Positions 9,634 through 18,801 of a stretch of DNA of 64,000 nucleotides are shown piece after piece. The position numbers and the translations under genes were made by a program. Every line of letters begins with the position of its first letter. Positions within the stretch are counted from its first letter, which is position 1. The notes under the pieces were generated by a model. The model did no database searches. It was not told where the DNA came from and saw only the letters and a list, made by a program, of their open reading frames with translations. This stretch comes from CAVQBP01 sp964448105 (GTDB lineage: Bacteria > Bacteroidota > Ignavibacteria > Ignavibacteriales > Ignavibacteriaceae): NCBI GenBank assembly GCA_964448105.1, contig CAYUVK010000011.1, positions 1 through 64,000 on the forward strand, written 5' to 3'.

Positions 9634-11529
9634 TTATTTTAATAAAATTAATTTTTGTGTTGAATTATGATAGCCATTCCTTAAAATTGCAAAGTATACA
9701 CCTGTGGCAACTTTCCGGCTATTTTCGTTTGTTCCATCCCAGTATAAAATTCCGTGATGAGAGAGACGGTTATAACTTCTGATTAATTGTCCTGTTACAG
9801 AAATAATATCAATATTTGAAATAGAATTACCCGGAGTATTATATTCGATTTTACAGGATGGATTAAATGGATTTGGGTAAGCTTTCAAATAAAAATTACC
9901 TGGTAAATTCTTATTTTCACTTACACTAAGTACATAAGCCATCTTTAATACAAAATGGCAAATAGATTTTTTAGGGATAGTATATGAAAAGGTATTCCCT
10001 GTAATATTAGTTATGGAATCAATTTGAGATATATTAATACTCGTACTATCCAATTTCCAAACTTTACCGCTTAATATTTGTTTTGGGGAAGTAACAGAAA
10101 AATTCCCCACTATATCTTTATCAAAGTTTTTATTTATTACTATAAGATGAATTTCATCCCCATTATTTGTAGAGCCGTAAATTGAGCAGTTAACACTATC
10201 ACTTGTCTGTGAGGGAAGATAATTATCCCCTACGGTTGAATTATTACTATCATAGTTTCTGTACATTTTATAAGCGGCGGATACATAATTTGATGAAGAA
10301 TTTATTTCCCAAAAAGTGCCGAAATAAACTCCATATTTTCCGAATATGCCCAGGACATCGTCCATAGCAATTGCACCTGAAATATCATTTTCACCACCGT
10401 ATGAAAATTCGGTAAATGCAAGTTTAGTTCCGGGATAATATTTATTAATAGAATTCATCAAATTAGGAATAAGCGGAAGATGCGCTTTTCCATATGTCCC
10501 TATCCAGCTATTTTCAATATACTTCTTATCCCATAAAGTTCTTGGTGCTTGAACTCTGGCGAGTTGATCAGCAATGGTATTGGCATCTGAATCCGTAATT
10601 CTGTTGTCTCCGATTGCTTCGGGGTACCAATGTACATCAAGAACATCGAGAAGTCTTTTGCCTGTGCTGTCTTCAGCTTCTTTCATCTTATCAAGATAAT
10701 AATCAATAAACCATGAGTAACTTTTTCCAGATCTAACTGTATTCCAATCAGGTGCACCTTGAAATGTCTGATAAGCACTGAAGCCATAGAGTGCAGGTCC
10801 AAATATTTCTGCAGAGGAATCAATATCCTTTACAGCTTTTGAGAGAGCAATAGACTTTTGAATAATTTCCCGGCAGGTAGTTTGTAGAGGATGAATTCGA
10901 GGATGAGTTGAGGGCCATAATGCGGGCTCGTTATCCAAAGCATATCCTTTTATGCCGTTTGCAGTATTTGCCATTCCATATTTATTCACAAGAAAATTTA
11001 CATATTCGTCTTCATAAACAACCGTATCAGAAGTATTTGGAATTAAAGAATATGAAGAATCCTTTTCAAATTTTACAGTAGCCCAGCGGGGAGAAGGAGC
11101 AGTTTCAGCTTCAGAAACGGGACCGTTTTTATCTTTTGCTACGTAACCAGCCATTTGAAGTGTAACCAAGGAATATGTACCGAGTTGAAGGGACTGATTA
11201 TGAAAATTTGTAGTAACAATTCCGGGAACATTTTCACTATCACTAGGAATACCAGCTATCCAGGTAAGGTAATTGTCACTTTGCTGGTTGTAATCGCTTC
11301 CTGCGTTTGATGCATTGTTTTCCCAGTTATAACCTGTTAATCTATTTCCCCCCAGTCTTCTTGAAGCCCAATTTTCTCCCCCGTTTAAAAGCTGGTTGGT
11401 TCCGTATATATAAGTACTAATAGGTTTAAGTGAATCATTAACCGTAATATTAAAATTTACTTCCTGCGGATAGATGTTATAAATAAATGCTGCAAAAGAT
11501 ATAAAAAGTATCGAAATATATTTATTCAT
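9634..11529 (-). CDS. Secreted GH44 glycoside hydrolase with T9SS sorting domain
   Basis: A 631-residue exported enzyme. A signal peptide (about 1-21) leads into a GH44 catalytic domain recognisable from RRLGGNRLTGYNWENNASNA near the N-terminus. The likely acid/base is Glu201 in DNEPALW and the nucleophile Glu374 in FTEFSYGG. The family contains endoglucanases, xyloglucanases and mannan-active enzymes; the neighbours favour glucomannan or mannan. The last 80 residues, starting at AYPNPFNPS, form a type IX secretion sorting domain, so the enzyme should be surface-attached or released. An AAAGG sequence precedes the ATG. It is divergent from the symporter operon. Confidence 0.93.
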   Translation of the reverse strand: MNKYISILFISFAAFIYNIYPQEVNFNITVNDSLKPISTYIYGTNQLLNGGENWASRRLGGNRLTGYNWENNASNAGSDYNQQSDNYLTWIAGIPSDSENVPGIVTTNFHNQSLQLGTYSLVTLQMAGYVAKDKNGPVSEAETAPSPRWATVKFEKDSSYSLIPNTSDTVVYEDEYVNFLVNKYGMANTANGIKGYALDNEPALWPSTHPRIHPLQTTCREIIQKSIALSKAVKDIDSSAEIFGPALYGFSAYQTFQGAPDWNTVRSGKSYSWFIDYYLDKMKEAEDSTGKRLLDVLDVHWYPEAIGDNRITDSDANTIADQLARVQAPRTLWDKKYIENSWIGTYGKAHLPLIPNLMNSINKYYPGTKLAFTEFSYGGENDISGAIAMDDVLGIFGKYGVYFGTFWEINSSSNYVSAAYKMYRNYDSNNSTVGDNYLPSQTSDSVNCSIYGSTNNGDEIHLIVINKNFDKDIVGNFSVTSPKQILSGKVWKLDSTSINISQIDSITNITGNTFSYTIPKKSICHFVLKMAYVLSVSENKNLPGNFYLKAYPNPFNPSCKIEYNTPGNSISNIDIISVTGQLIRSYNRLSHHGILYWDGTNENSRKVATGVYFAILRNGYHNSTQKLILLK

Positions 11530-11849
11530 AATTACCTTTATTTTGAAATTAAACCTGCCGGACTTTTTTGCTTAGAATACTTTTTTTTGATTTCGTAAAA
11601 TATTTTTGATTTCAAAATACAAAATTATGCCGAAAAACTATCTGAATAAATTTAGTATTTGTGATTATTGAATTGAAGAATTAATATTTTCGAAATTATT
11701 TTAGTTATTAAATCTATAAAGCATTATTATTTTGATAAAGCAATAGATAAAGTTAAATATGTTCCGAATACACTTTTAATATTGAATTAAACATTTTTTA
11801 CTGGCATTGTTTATGCCGATTTAAACAAATAAAACAAAGAATAAATTGA
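11530..11849. other. Divergent promoter region, GH44 / symporter operon
   Basis: A 320-base AT-rich gap between divergently transcribed glycan genes, so it must hold both promoters. The only strong signal I see is the GG-N10-GC sigma-54-like element at 11802-11816, described separately. No comparable element points toward GH44. Short direct repeats of TTGATTTC occur at 11587 and 11606; their meaning is unknown. Confidence 0.6.
11802..11816 (+). promoter_or_regulatory. Candidate sigma-54 promoter of symporter-GH130 operon
   Basis: The sequence TGGCATTGTTTATGC has GG at 11803-11804 and GC at 11815-11816 with exactly ten bases between them, matching the -24/-12 layout of sigma-54 promoters (consensus TGGCAC-N5-TTGC). 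It predicts transcription starting near 11828, about 22 bases before the symporter ATG. A sigma-54 activator with an intact GAFTGA loop is encoded at 38514-39968. The -12 box is ATGC rather than TTGC. Confidence 0.5.
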
Positions 11850-13697
11850 ATGACATTAAGTATTCTTGATATATCAATAGTAGTAGCTTATTTGGTATTA
11901 ATTGTTCTTTTAGGTTTATATATAAGTAAGAAAGCTTCTAAAAATATAAACAGCTACTTTCTGGGCGGTAATAAAATTCCATGGTGGATTTTGGGGATAT
12001 CAAATGCATCGGGTATGTTTGATATTACAGGAACAATCTGGCTGGTTATGCTTTTTTTTATTTATGGTTTGAAAAGTCTTTTTATCCCCTGGGCCTGGCC
12101 TATATTCAACCAGATCTTTTTAATGGTGTTTCTTTCAGCCTGGTTGCGAAGATCAAATGTAATGACCGGTGCTGAATGGCTTAAAACCAGGTTTGGAGAA
12201 GGACGCGGAGCAATTCTTTCTCAAATAGTTATTGTAATTTTTGCTATTGTAAGTGTTATCGGATTTTTGGCATATGCTTTTAAAGGTTCCGGATTATTCT
12301 TTAAAACATTTCTACCGTGGGATTTTTCGGCAAATACGTATGCATTAATAATAATGTTTATTGCTGCAATTTACGTAATTAAAGGGGGTATGTATAGCGT
12401 TGTTTTAACAGAGATTATACAGTTCATAATAATGACTATCGCATCGATTGCAATCGGAATTATTGCTTTTTATAAAGTAAGTCCGGAAACTTTAAATGCA
12501 GTATTACCTGCGGGCTGGGATCAACTATTTTTTCATTGGAAATTGAATCTTGATTGGTCTCATATTTTACCCGATCTTAATGCAAAAATTGCAAGTGATG
12601 ATTACTCTATCTTCGGTTTCTTTTTTATGATGGTTTTGTTTAAAGGTTTCCTTGTAAGCTTAGCCGGACCTGCTCCGAATTATGATATGCAAAGAATATT
12701 ATCCACAAAAAATCCTGTTGAAGCTTCAAAAATGAGTGGGATGGTAAACATTGCTTTATTTTTTCCAAGATATATGATGATTGCAGGATTAACAGTTTTG
12801 GCAATAGGTTTCTATATCCCGCAAATTAAAGCAATGGGAGGAAATTTTAATTTTGAATCTTTACTTCCTATTGCAATAAGGGACTTTGTTCCTAATGGAT
12901 TAAGAGGACTTTTAGTTGCTGGTTTGGTTGCTGCTTTTATGTCAACTTATGCTGCAACTGTTAATGCAGCTCCTGCTTACCTGGTTAATGATATTTATAA
13001 AAGATTTATAAAACCCAATGCAGATGAAAAAGTTTATGTAAGAATGAGCTATATAGTCTCACTTGCCGTTGTTATTGTTGGATGCCTATTTGGCTATATG
13101 ACAAAATCGGTTGATCAAGTTACTTTATGGATAGTTAATTCCCTCTGGGGCGGCTATACAACTGCAAACTTTCTAAAGTGGTATTGGTGGAGATTTAACG
13201 GGTATGGTTATTTCTGGGGTATGGTTGCAGGACTTGCTTCTTTATTTATTGTTCCGTTATTGTTCCCAAGTTTAAATTCATTACAGGGTTTTCCGCTTGT
13301 GCTTCTTCTTTCATTGATTGGAAGTATAGCCGGAACATTGTTAACTCCACCTAATGATTACAATACGCTTAAAAATTTCTATATGAATGTAAGGCCATGG
13401 GGTTTTTGGAAACCTGTTTTTGAAAAAGTTATAAAAGAGCATCCGGAGTTTGAAAAAAACAAAAACTTTGGTAAGGATATGTTTAATGTTGTCGTTGGGA
13501 TAATCTGGCAGCTTTCTTTGATGGCAGTACCTGTTTATATGGTAATACATAAAACCGGCTATATGATAGTGGGGATATTCATTTTATTAATTACAACTAT
13601 AATACTAAAATTCACCTGGTGGAATAAGCTTGAACAAAACTACGGCGAAAAGGATAAACAAATAGATGTTGAAGAGAAAGTTGTATATTCGAAATAA
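11850..13697 (+). CDS. Sodium:solute symporter (SSS family)
   Basis: A 615-residue inner-membrane transporter with about 13-14 predicted helices, starting at residue 8, and the SSS-family stretches SYFLGGNKIPWW near 32-43 and VAAFMSTYAATVNAAPAYLVNDIY in the middle. It should couple solute uptake to the sodium gradient. It is the first gene of an operon with the GH130 phosphorylase (12-base gap), so a mannose-containing disaccharide such as mannobiose or mannosyl-glucose is the likely cargo. That substrate is inferred from context only. A candidate sigma-54 promoter lies just upstream. Confidence 0.9.
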   Translation: MTLSILDISIVVAYLVLIVLLGLYISKKASKNINSYFLGGNKIPWWILGISNASGMFDITGTIWLVMLFFIYGLKSLFIPWAWPIFNQIFLMVFLSAWLRRSNVMTGAEWLKTRFGEGRGAILSQIVIVIFAIVSVIGFLAYAFKGSGLFFKTFLPWDFSANTYALIIMFIAAIYVIKGGMYSVVLTEIIQFIIMTIASIAIGIIAFYKVSPETLNAVLPAGWDQLFFHWKLNLDWSHILPDLNAKIASDDYSIFGFFFMMVLFKGFLVSLAGPAPNYDMQRILSTKNPVEASKMSGMVNIALFFPRYMMIAGLTVLAIGFYIPQIKAMGGNFNFESLLPIAIRDFVPNGLRGLLVAGLVAAFMSTYAATVNAAPAYLVNDIYKRFIKPNADEKVYVRMSYIVSLAVVIVGCLFGYMTKSVDQVTLWIVNSLWGGYTTANFLKWYWWRFNGYGYFWGMVAGLASLFIVPLLFPSLNSLQGFPLVLLLSLIGSIAGTLLTPPNDYNTLKNFYMNVRPWGFWKPVFEKVIKEHPEFEKNKNFGKDMFNVVVGIIWQLSLMAVPVYMVIHKTGYMIVGIFILLITTIILKFTWWNKLEQNYGEKDKQIDVEEKVVYSK

Positions 13698-13709
13698 AAG
13701 AGGGAAAAA

Positions 13710-14897
13710 ATGAACCGTGCTCAATTTGATAAAAGATTAAAAACATTATTAGACGAACACGAGAAACTAATTACAAGGAAGAATGAAAAGATAAAAGAAA
13801 ACAACGGAATTTTTTATCGATACAAATATCCTGTTCTAACCGGTGCTCATGCACCTGTATTTTGGCGGTATGATCTCAATTATAATTCAAATCCGAATTT
13901 AATTGAAAGATTAGGAATAAACGGAGCATTTAACTCTGGTGCAATTGAGCTTAATGGAAAAGTTTTATTAGTTGCGAGGGTTGAAGGCTGCGATAGAAAA
14001 TCTTTCCTAGCTGTGGCAGAATCTCCAAATGGTGTAGATAATTTTAAATTTTGGGATTTCCCGGTTACAATACCTGAAACCAATGATCCGGATACTAATG
14101 TTTACGATGTCAGAATTACGCAGCATGAAGATGGTTGGATTTACGGCATATTCTGTACCGAAAGAAAAGATCCCGATGCACCTGAAAGTGATACTTCAGC
14201 AGCTATAGCGCAGGCAGGTATTGCAAGGACAAAAGATCTTGTAAAATGGGAAAGACTTCCGGATTTAAAAACCAAATCTCCCCAGCAGCGGAATGTTGTT
14301 TTACACCCGGAATTTGTTAACGGAAAATATGCTTTTTATACTAGGCCGCAGGACGGATTTATAAGTACAGGAACCGGTGGGGGGATAGGATGGGGTTTAG
14401 CTGATAATATAAAAAATGCAGTTATTAATAACGAGACTATAATTGATGACAGAATTTACCATACTATTAAAGAAGTTAAAAACGGTTTAGGTCCTGCTCC
14501 AATAAAAACCGAAAAAGGTTGGCTGCAACTGGCCCACGGAGTTAGAAATACTGCTGCAGGTTTGCGATATGTTCTATATATGTTTTTAACTGATTTAGAG
14601 GAACCTAATAAAGTTATTTCCAAACCCGGTGGCTATTTCCTTGCACCGGAAGGGGAGGAAAGAGTCGGTGATGTTTCTAATGTAGTCTTCAGTAATGGAT
14701 GGGTTAAAAGAAATAACGATGAAGTTTTCATTTATTACGGTTCTTCTGATACAAGAATGCATGTTGCCGTTTCAAAAGTTGATTTACTGCTTGATTATGT
14801 TTTAAATACTCCTCCTGATGCTTTAAGAAGTGCAGAGTGCGTTAAGCAAAGAAACAAATTAATTTCAAAGAATCTGGAAATAATGAAAAATTTATAA
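13710..14897 (+). CDS. GH130 4-O-beta-mannosyl-glucose phosphorylase
   Basis: A 395-residue cytoplasmic enzyme of GH130 subfamily 1 type. It should phosphorolyse mannosyl-beta-1,4-glucose to alpha-mannose-1-phosphate and glucose. The general acid is expected to be Asp133 in the [11 protein letters not shown] segment, and the length matches characterised mannosyl-glucose phosphorylases of about 390 residues. Other markers are [14 protein letters not shown] (about 69-82) and the LHPEF and TRPQDGF motifs of the five-bladed propeller. A GAGGGA sequence precedes the ATG. It pairs with the 2-epimerase encoded convergently just downstream, the known partner in the mannan phosphorolysis pathway. Confidence 0.93.
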   Translation: MNRAQFDKRLKTLLDEHEKLITRKNEKIKENNGIFYRYKYPVLTGAHAPVFWRYDLNYNSNPNLIERLGINGAFNSGAIELNGKVLLVARVEGCDRKSFLAVAESPNGVDNFKFWDFPVTIPETNDPDTNVYDVRITQHEDGWIYGIFCTERKDPDAPESDTSAAIAQAGIARTKDLVKWERLPDLKTKSPQQRNVVLHPEFVNGKYAFYTRPQDGFISTGTGGGIGWGLADNIKNAVINNETIIDDRIYHTIKEVKNGLGPAPIKTEKGWLQLAHGVRNTAAGLRYVLYMFLTDLEEPNKVISKPGGYFLAPEGEERVGDVSNVVFSNGWVKRNNDEVFIYYGSSDTRMHVAVSKVDLLLDYVLNTPPDALRSAECVKQRNKLISKNLEIMKNL

Positions 14898-14926
14898 TCA
14901 TAGAATTTTCATCTGTGCCTCCTTGG

Positions 14927-14960
14927 AAGTGCTGTGTATTTTGTACAGCATTTCTTTTTT
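14927..14960 (+). terminator. Rho-independent terminator after GH130
   Basis: A 9-base stem (14927-14935 with 14945-14953, one G-T pair) around a 9-base loop is followed by CTTTTTT at 14954-14960. It lies 30 bases after the phosphorylase stop and ends the symporter-GH130 operon before the convergent epimerase gene. Confidence 0.75.
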
Positions 14961-14988
14961 AAAGTAGGGAATACAAATTTTACATACT

Positions 14989-16419
14989 CTACAAGTAATT
15001 TTTTATAGATAGACTTTCTGTGTTTTTCTTCCAATGTTTTAAGAAATCATCAAAATTTTCTTTTGCTTTCACAAAGCCTTTATTTTTCATTAAAGAAAAA
15101 TTCTTGCCTGCCAAAATTTTTACACAATTCATCAGAGCTCTCCCGGTATGATAGGAGCATTTCCAGATGTGTCCTTTTGATCCTGTTTTAAAATGCGGTT
15201 CTTTATCTAGACCCCCTTCAAACCAGCCGCCATTATCTTCATCAAGCAAATAATTTTTTATATAATTCCACTGCTTATTAAAATAATCAAGATATATTTC
15301 TTCATCCGGAAAAAGATTTGACATAATTAAAAGTATATTCAATCCTTCGGTCTGCGCCCACCAGTTTTTTGTCGGTTGTATTATAGTGCAGTTACTTTCC
15401 CCTGCAAAATAATATCCGGCATCATAAAATCCGCCGTTTTCGTTATCCCACCCGTTTACAATTGCATGATCAACCATTTTCTTTGCAATTTTAAGAGTAT
15501 CGATATCATTCTCCAACCCGAGCGTATGTGAAGCTTCAAGCATTAAGAAAGCTGTTTCATAATCATGTCCGAACGAAACATGATCCAGTCGATAGTTCTT
15601 TTCTCTAATTTCTTTAAGAGCATCTTTATGGGAAATTGGAGTCCAGTCATATTCAAAGAATAAATTCATATAACCTTTTGAAGTGGTGATAACATCCCTT
15701 ATTAAGATTAATAAACCATAAAGTTTTCTTCGGAGTTCTTCATTAGGCCAAACATTATATAATTCAGTATATGCTTCGAGCAGATGGATAGAAGAGTTTT
15801 GATCTTTATAACCGACTTCAACAGCATCATCGGCTATAGTTTTATATTTACTGTTTTTATCAAAAGGTTTTCCTTCTTTAGTTAGAAATTGAAAGTAACC
15901 GTTTAGCTTGCGGTCAAAAGAATTAGATTCAATCCATTTAAAAGCTTTTTTAGCAAAATCTAAAATTTCTGCATCTTTTATCAGCCCATACAAAGCTGCT
16001 AATCCATATATGGCAAATGCATTTCCATATGTTCTTTTTTCATTATTGAAGCCGAGATAATCCGTGAACTCTCCTTTATAATCTCTCATCTGGAAAAATC
16101 CACCGTATTTTTTATCCCACATATAATTCTTTAAAAAATCATATCCATGTACCGCTGCATCATTGTAAATTTTATTATTAAAAAACATTGCAGCTTTTGA
16201 TGCCGTCCACATATGTCTTGCTTGTGTAACAATCATCTTATGTTGAACGGGCTCAATTTTCCAGTCATACGAAATATTTGTAAAATAACCTCCGTTTTTT
16301 TTATCAACAGCAAGGGGATACCATTTTTCTAATAAGTTTTGACTAAGGGATTCCAGAAGCTCATTTAGTAAACTAGAATTATTCTGGATAATGGCAGGTC
16401 GGACTTTTTGGTTCGTCAT
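14989..16419 (-). CDS. Mannobiose/cellobiose 2-epimerase (AGE family)
   Basis: A 476-residue member of the N-acylglucosamine 2-epimerase superfamily, an (alpha/alpha)6 barrel. It carries the epimerase markers QARHMWTASKA (about 66-76), SFGHDYETAFLMLEA (about 282-296), NWWAQTEGLN and KCSYHTGRA with the catalytic histidines. Family members interconvert the reducing-end glucose and mannose of beta-1,4 disaccharides. With the adjacent GH130 enzyme the expected role is turning mannobiose into mannosyl-glucose. It has no signal peptide, so it is cytoplasmic. It is about 60-80 residues longer than typical cellobiose epimerases because of an extended C-terminus. It is transcribed divergently from the GH5 gene. 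Confidence 0.9.
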   Translation of the reverse strand: MTNQKVRPAIIQNNSSLLNELLESLSQNLLEKWYPLAVDKKNGGYFTNISYDWKIEPVQHKMIVTQARHMWTASKAAMFFNNKIYNDAAVHGYDFLKNYMWDKKYGGFFQMRDYKGEFTDYLGFNNEKRTYGNAFAIYGLAALYGLIKDAEILDFAKKAFKWIESNSFDRKLNGYFQFLTKEGKPFDKNSKYKTIADDAVEVGYKDQNSSIHLLEAYTELYNVWPNEELRRKLYGLLILIRDVITTSKGYMNLFFEYDWTPISHKDALKEIREKNYRLDHVSFGHDYETAFLMLEASHTLGLENDIDTLKIAKKMVDHAIVNGWDNENGGFYDAGYYFAGESNCTIIQPTKNWWAQTEGLNILLIMSNLFPDEEIYLDYFNKQWNYIKNYLLDEDNGGWFEGGLDKEPHFKTGSKGHIWKCSYHTGRALMNCVKILAGKNFSLMKNKGFVKAKENFDDFLKHWKKNTESLSIKNYL

Positions 16420-16750
16420 GGATTACCTCTTGATTAGTCATAAAACACTAATGAGTTTCTACAAATTTTGTACTAATTATTTTATTGAGTATTGTTAAAA
16501 TTTTTGGCAATAGTTTTATGATTATGATATTGTTTTATAAAAATGATAATGTTTTTAAATAAAAATTCCTGTTTTGTTTAATACAGTCGAATGGATAAAT
16601 AATTCACAAAGTTGCAAATTAACTTTACAAATTGATTATACGTGCATAAGTTTGAATATAATTATTTAAAATAATAATTATCAGAAATCTCAGAAATAAT
16701 GGTATATTCTTTGTCGTTTGTTAAATATCATGTCTCGAAAACCATTTTGA
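16420..16750. other. Divergent regulatory gap, epimerase / GH5
   Basis: A 331-base, very AT-rich gap that must hold the promoters of both genes. A weak GG-N10-GT element at 16701-16714 has sigma-54 spacing but lacks the -12 GC. An inverted repeat of AATTATT occurs around 16660-16679. Nothing else stands out. Confidence 0.4.
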
Positions 16751-18634
16751 ATGAAAAATATGAAAAAATTAACCTATGCAATTTCTTTACTTTTCAGCCT
16801 TCTATTAATTCATTGCGGAACAACAAGTCAGTTTGAATCTTTTGTTACTGCAAAAAAAGATAAATTAATGGAGGGAGATAAAGAGTTGAAATTTGTTTCC
16901 TTCAATATTCCTAATCTGCTTTATATAGAAGACTATTTCCCGTTTGAAGCCGCAAATCCCTGGAGACTCCCGACAGAGTATGAAATAAGGGATGCTCTAA
17001 AGACTATAAAAGTACTTGGCGGTAAAGTGACCAGAATGTATGTTTTATCGGTACGAAGGCCCGGGGAATCAAAAAATATTATCCGTTACGTTGAAGGTCC
17101 GGGAAAATTTAACGAGAAAGCTTTTAGAGCACTGGATAAAGTTCTACAAGTTGCTAATGAAGAAGGGGTGAGATTAATTATTCCGTTTGTTGACAATTGG
17201 TTATGGTGGGGCGGGAAGGCAGAGTATGCCGCCTCCAGAGGGAAAAAACCGGATGATTTTTGGACTGACCCGCAGTTAATCTCTGATTTTGAAAAAACAA
17301 TTAGTTTTGTATTAAATAGAAAAAATACTTACACGGGTATTCTGTATAAAGATGATAAATCAATACTTGGCTGGGAAACCGGTAATGAACTCAATGCTCC
17401 CCAATCTTGGCATAAAAAAATTGCAGACTATATTAAAAGTATTGACAAGAATCATCTAGTTATTGTTGGTCTCTATAGGCTTAACGAAGAAGCAGTTCAG
17501 GATACGAGTTTTGATGTTTTAACAACTCATTTCTATGGACCGGTATCACGAGCAGAGACAGGGATCCCGCAGATAAAAAAATTAACTGAAGGAAAGAAAC
17601 CATATTTTGTCGGTGAATTCGGTTATCCTATATTTAAAGATGTTAAAGCTATTATTGACACAACTATAAATAATGATCTTTCTGGAATTATGATCTGGAG
17701 CTTAAGATTCCATAGCAGGGATGGAGGATTTTATCAGCACGGTGAAAATTATGGAGTTAGTGCGTATCGTTTCCCGGGTTTTTCATCCGGCCAAAGATAC
17801 GATGAAAAGGAAATAATGAACTTTATGAGACAGAGTGCTTATAAAATTAATAATGAAAATGAGCCGCCTCTTCCCATTCCAGATCCCCCAACTTTATTGG
17901 ATATAAATGATGTGTATGACATTTCATGGCAAGGTTCGACAGGAGCTTCATCATATTCTGTTGAAAGAAAAGCAAACGGTGCTGATAATTGGGTAACAAT
18001 AGCAGATAACGTGAGTGACGGAAATGTTGTTTTTCGTCCTTTATTTAGTGATACAACTGCAGAACTGGGCAAAAGTTATTTTTACAGAATAATAGCTAAG
18101 AATGTTTCAGGTTCATCTGCACCATCAAATGAAGTGGGACCTGTTAGCGTCACGTATATAAAATTTATTGATGAGATGAATGATTCTTCTAAATTCATTG
18201 AGAAATCGGACAATCTGACTTTTCTTTCATACCAGGATTCATATAAAGCTAAGGAAGACAACAGCAGGTTAAAAGGTATAAAAGGTTCATATATTGTTTA
18301 TGAAATGCCTAAAGCAATTGATTCCATAAGAATAGAGGCATTCCTGATGCCCCCGACAAATATGATATCAGCAGATCAATGCGGTCTTGATATTTTTGCA
18401 TCCGATTCATTAAGTAGTTCAAGCTTCAAAATTTTGAATGCAAAACTTGAAACATTCCCGCCGCTTAATAATTTTTATAAATTTTTTATACCGGCAATTT
18501 ATACATGTGCGGAATTTCCATTACACAGCAGGTATTTAAAAATCAAATTTAACGGTGAGGCACAACTCAGCAGAGTAGAAATTGTTTATTCAAAAATAGA
18601 AAAACCTGATCCGAATATTGTTATTGTTCCATAA
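16751..18634 (+). CDS. GH5-type glycoside hydrolase lipoprotein (probable beta-mannanase)
   Basis: A 627-residue exported clan-A glycoside hydrolase. A lysine-rich start and hydrophobic run end at Cys22, suggesting a lipoprotein, although His at -1 is unusual for a lipobox. The TIM barrel (about 30-365) carries the acid/base glutamate in GWETGNELNAP and the nucleophile in YFVGEFGYP, and resembles GH5 mannan endo-beta-1,4-mannosidases. A fibronectin type III-like module follows at about 375-475, then a C-terminal domain (about 480-620) resembling a carbohydrate-binding jelly roll. Context (GH130, epimerase, ManA) supports mannan cleavage at the cell surface. The precise GH5 subfamily is uncertain. 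Confidence 0.85.
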   Translation: MKNMKKLTYAISLLFSLLLIHCGTTSQFESFVTAKKDKLMEGDKELKFVSFNIPNLLYIEDYFPFEAANPWRLPTEYEIRDALKTIKVLGGKVTRMYVLSVRRPGESKNIIRYVEGPGKFNEKAFRALDKVLQVANEEGVRLIIPFVDNWLWWGGKAEYAASRGKKPDDFWTDPQLISDFEKTISFVLNRKNTYTGILYKDDKSILGWETGNELNAPQSWHKKIADYIKSIDKNHLVIVGLYRLNEEAVQDTSFDVLTTHFYGPVSRAETGIPQIKKLTEGKKPYFVGEFGYPIFKDVKAIIDTTINNDLSGIMIWSLRFHSRDGGFYQHGENYGVSAYRFPGFSSGQRYDEKEIMNFMRQSAYKINNENEPPLPIPDPPTLLDINDVYDISWQGSTGASSYSVERKANGADNWVTIADNVSDGNVVFRPLFSDTTAELGKSYFYRIIAKNVSGSSAPSNEVGPVSVTYIKFIDEMNDSSKFIEKSDNLTFLSYQDSYKAKEDNSRLKGIKGSYIVYEMPKAIDSIRIEAFLMPPTNMISADQCGLDIFASDSLSSSSFKILNAKLETFPPLNNFYKFFIPAIYTCAEFPLHSRYLKIKFNGEAQLSRVEIVYSKIEKPDPNIVIVP

Positions 18635-18801
18635 AATAAGAAATATAGAGAGTATCATATTAAAAAATAAAAAATTTTATTTATTTATTATTGCATAATT
18701 GTCCAATTGTTCTTTTACAATTAAGTAATTAAGCATTAAAACAATTTATCATTTTGAACTTTAGTATGTTTTCTATTTCAATTTAAATATAGGGAGTTAC
18801 A

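Noticed and set aside
16701..16715. Sigma-54-like element before the GH5 gene
   Set aside because: GG-N10 spacing is right but the -12 element reads GTC instead of GC; too weak to call as a promoter.
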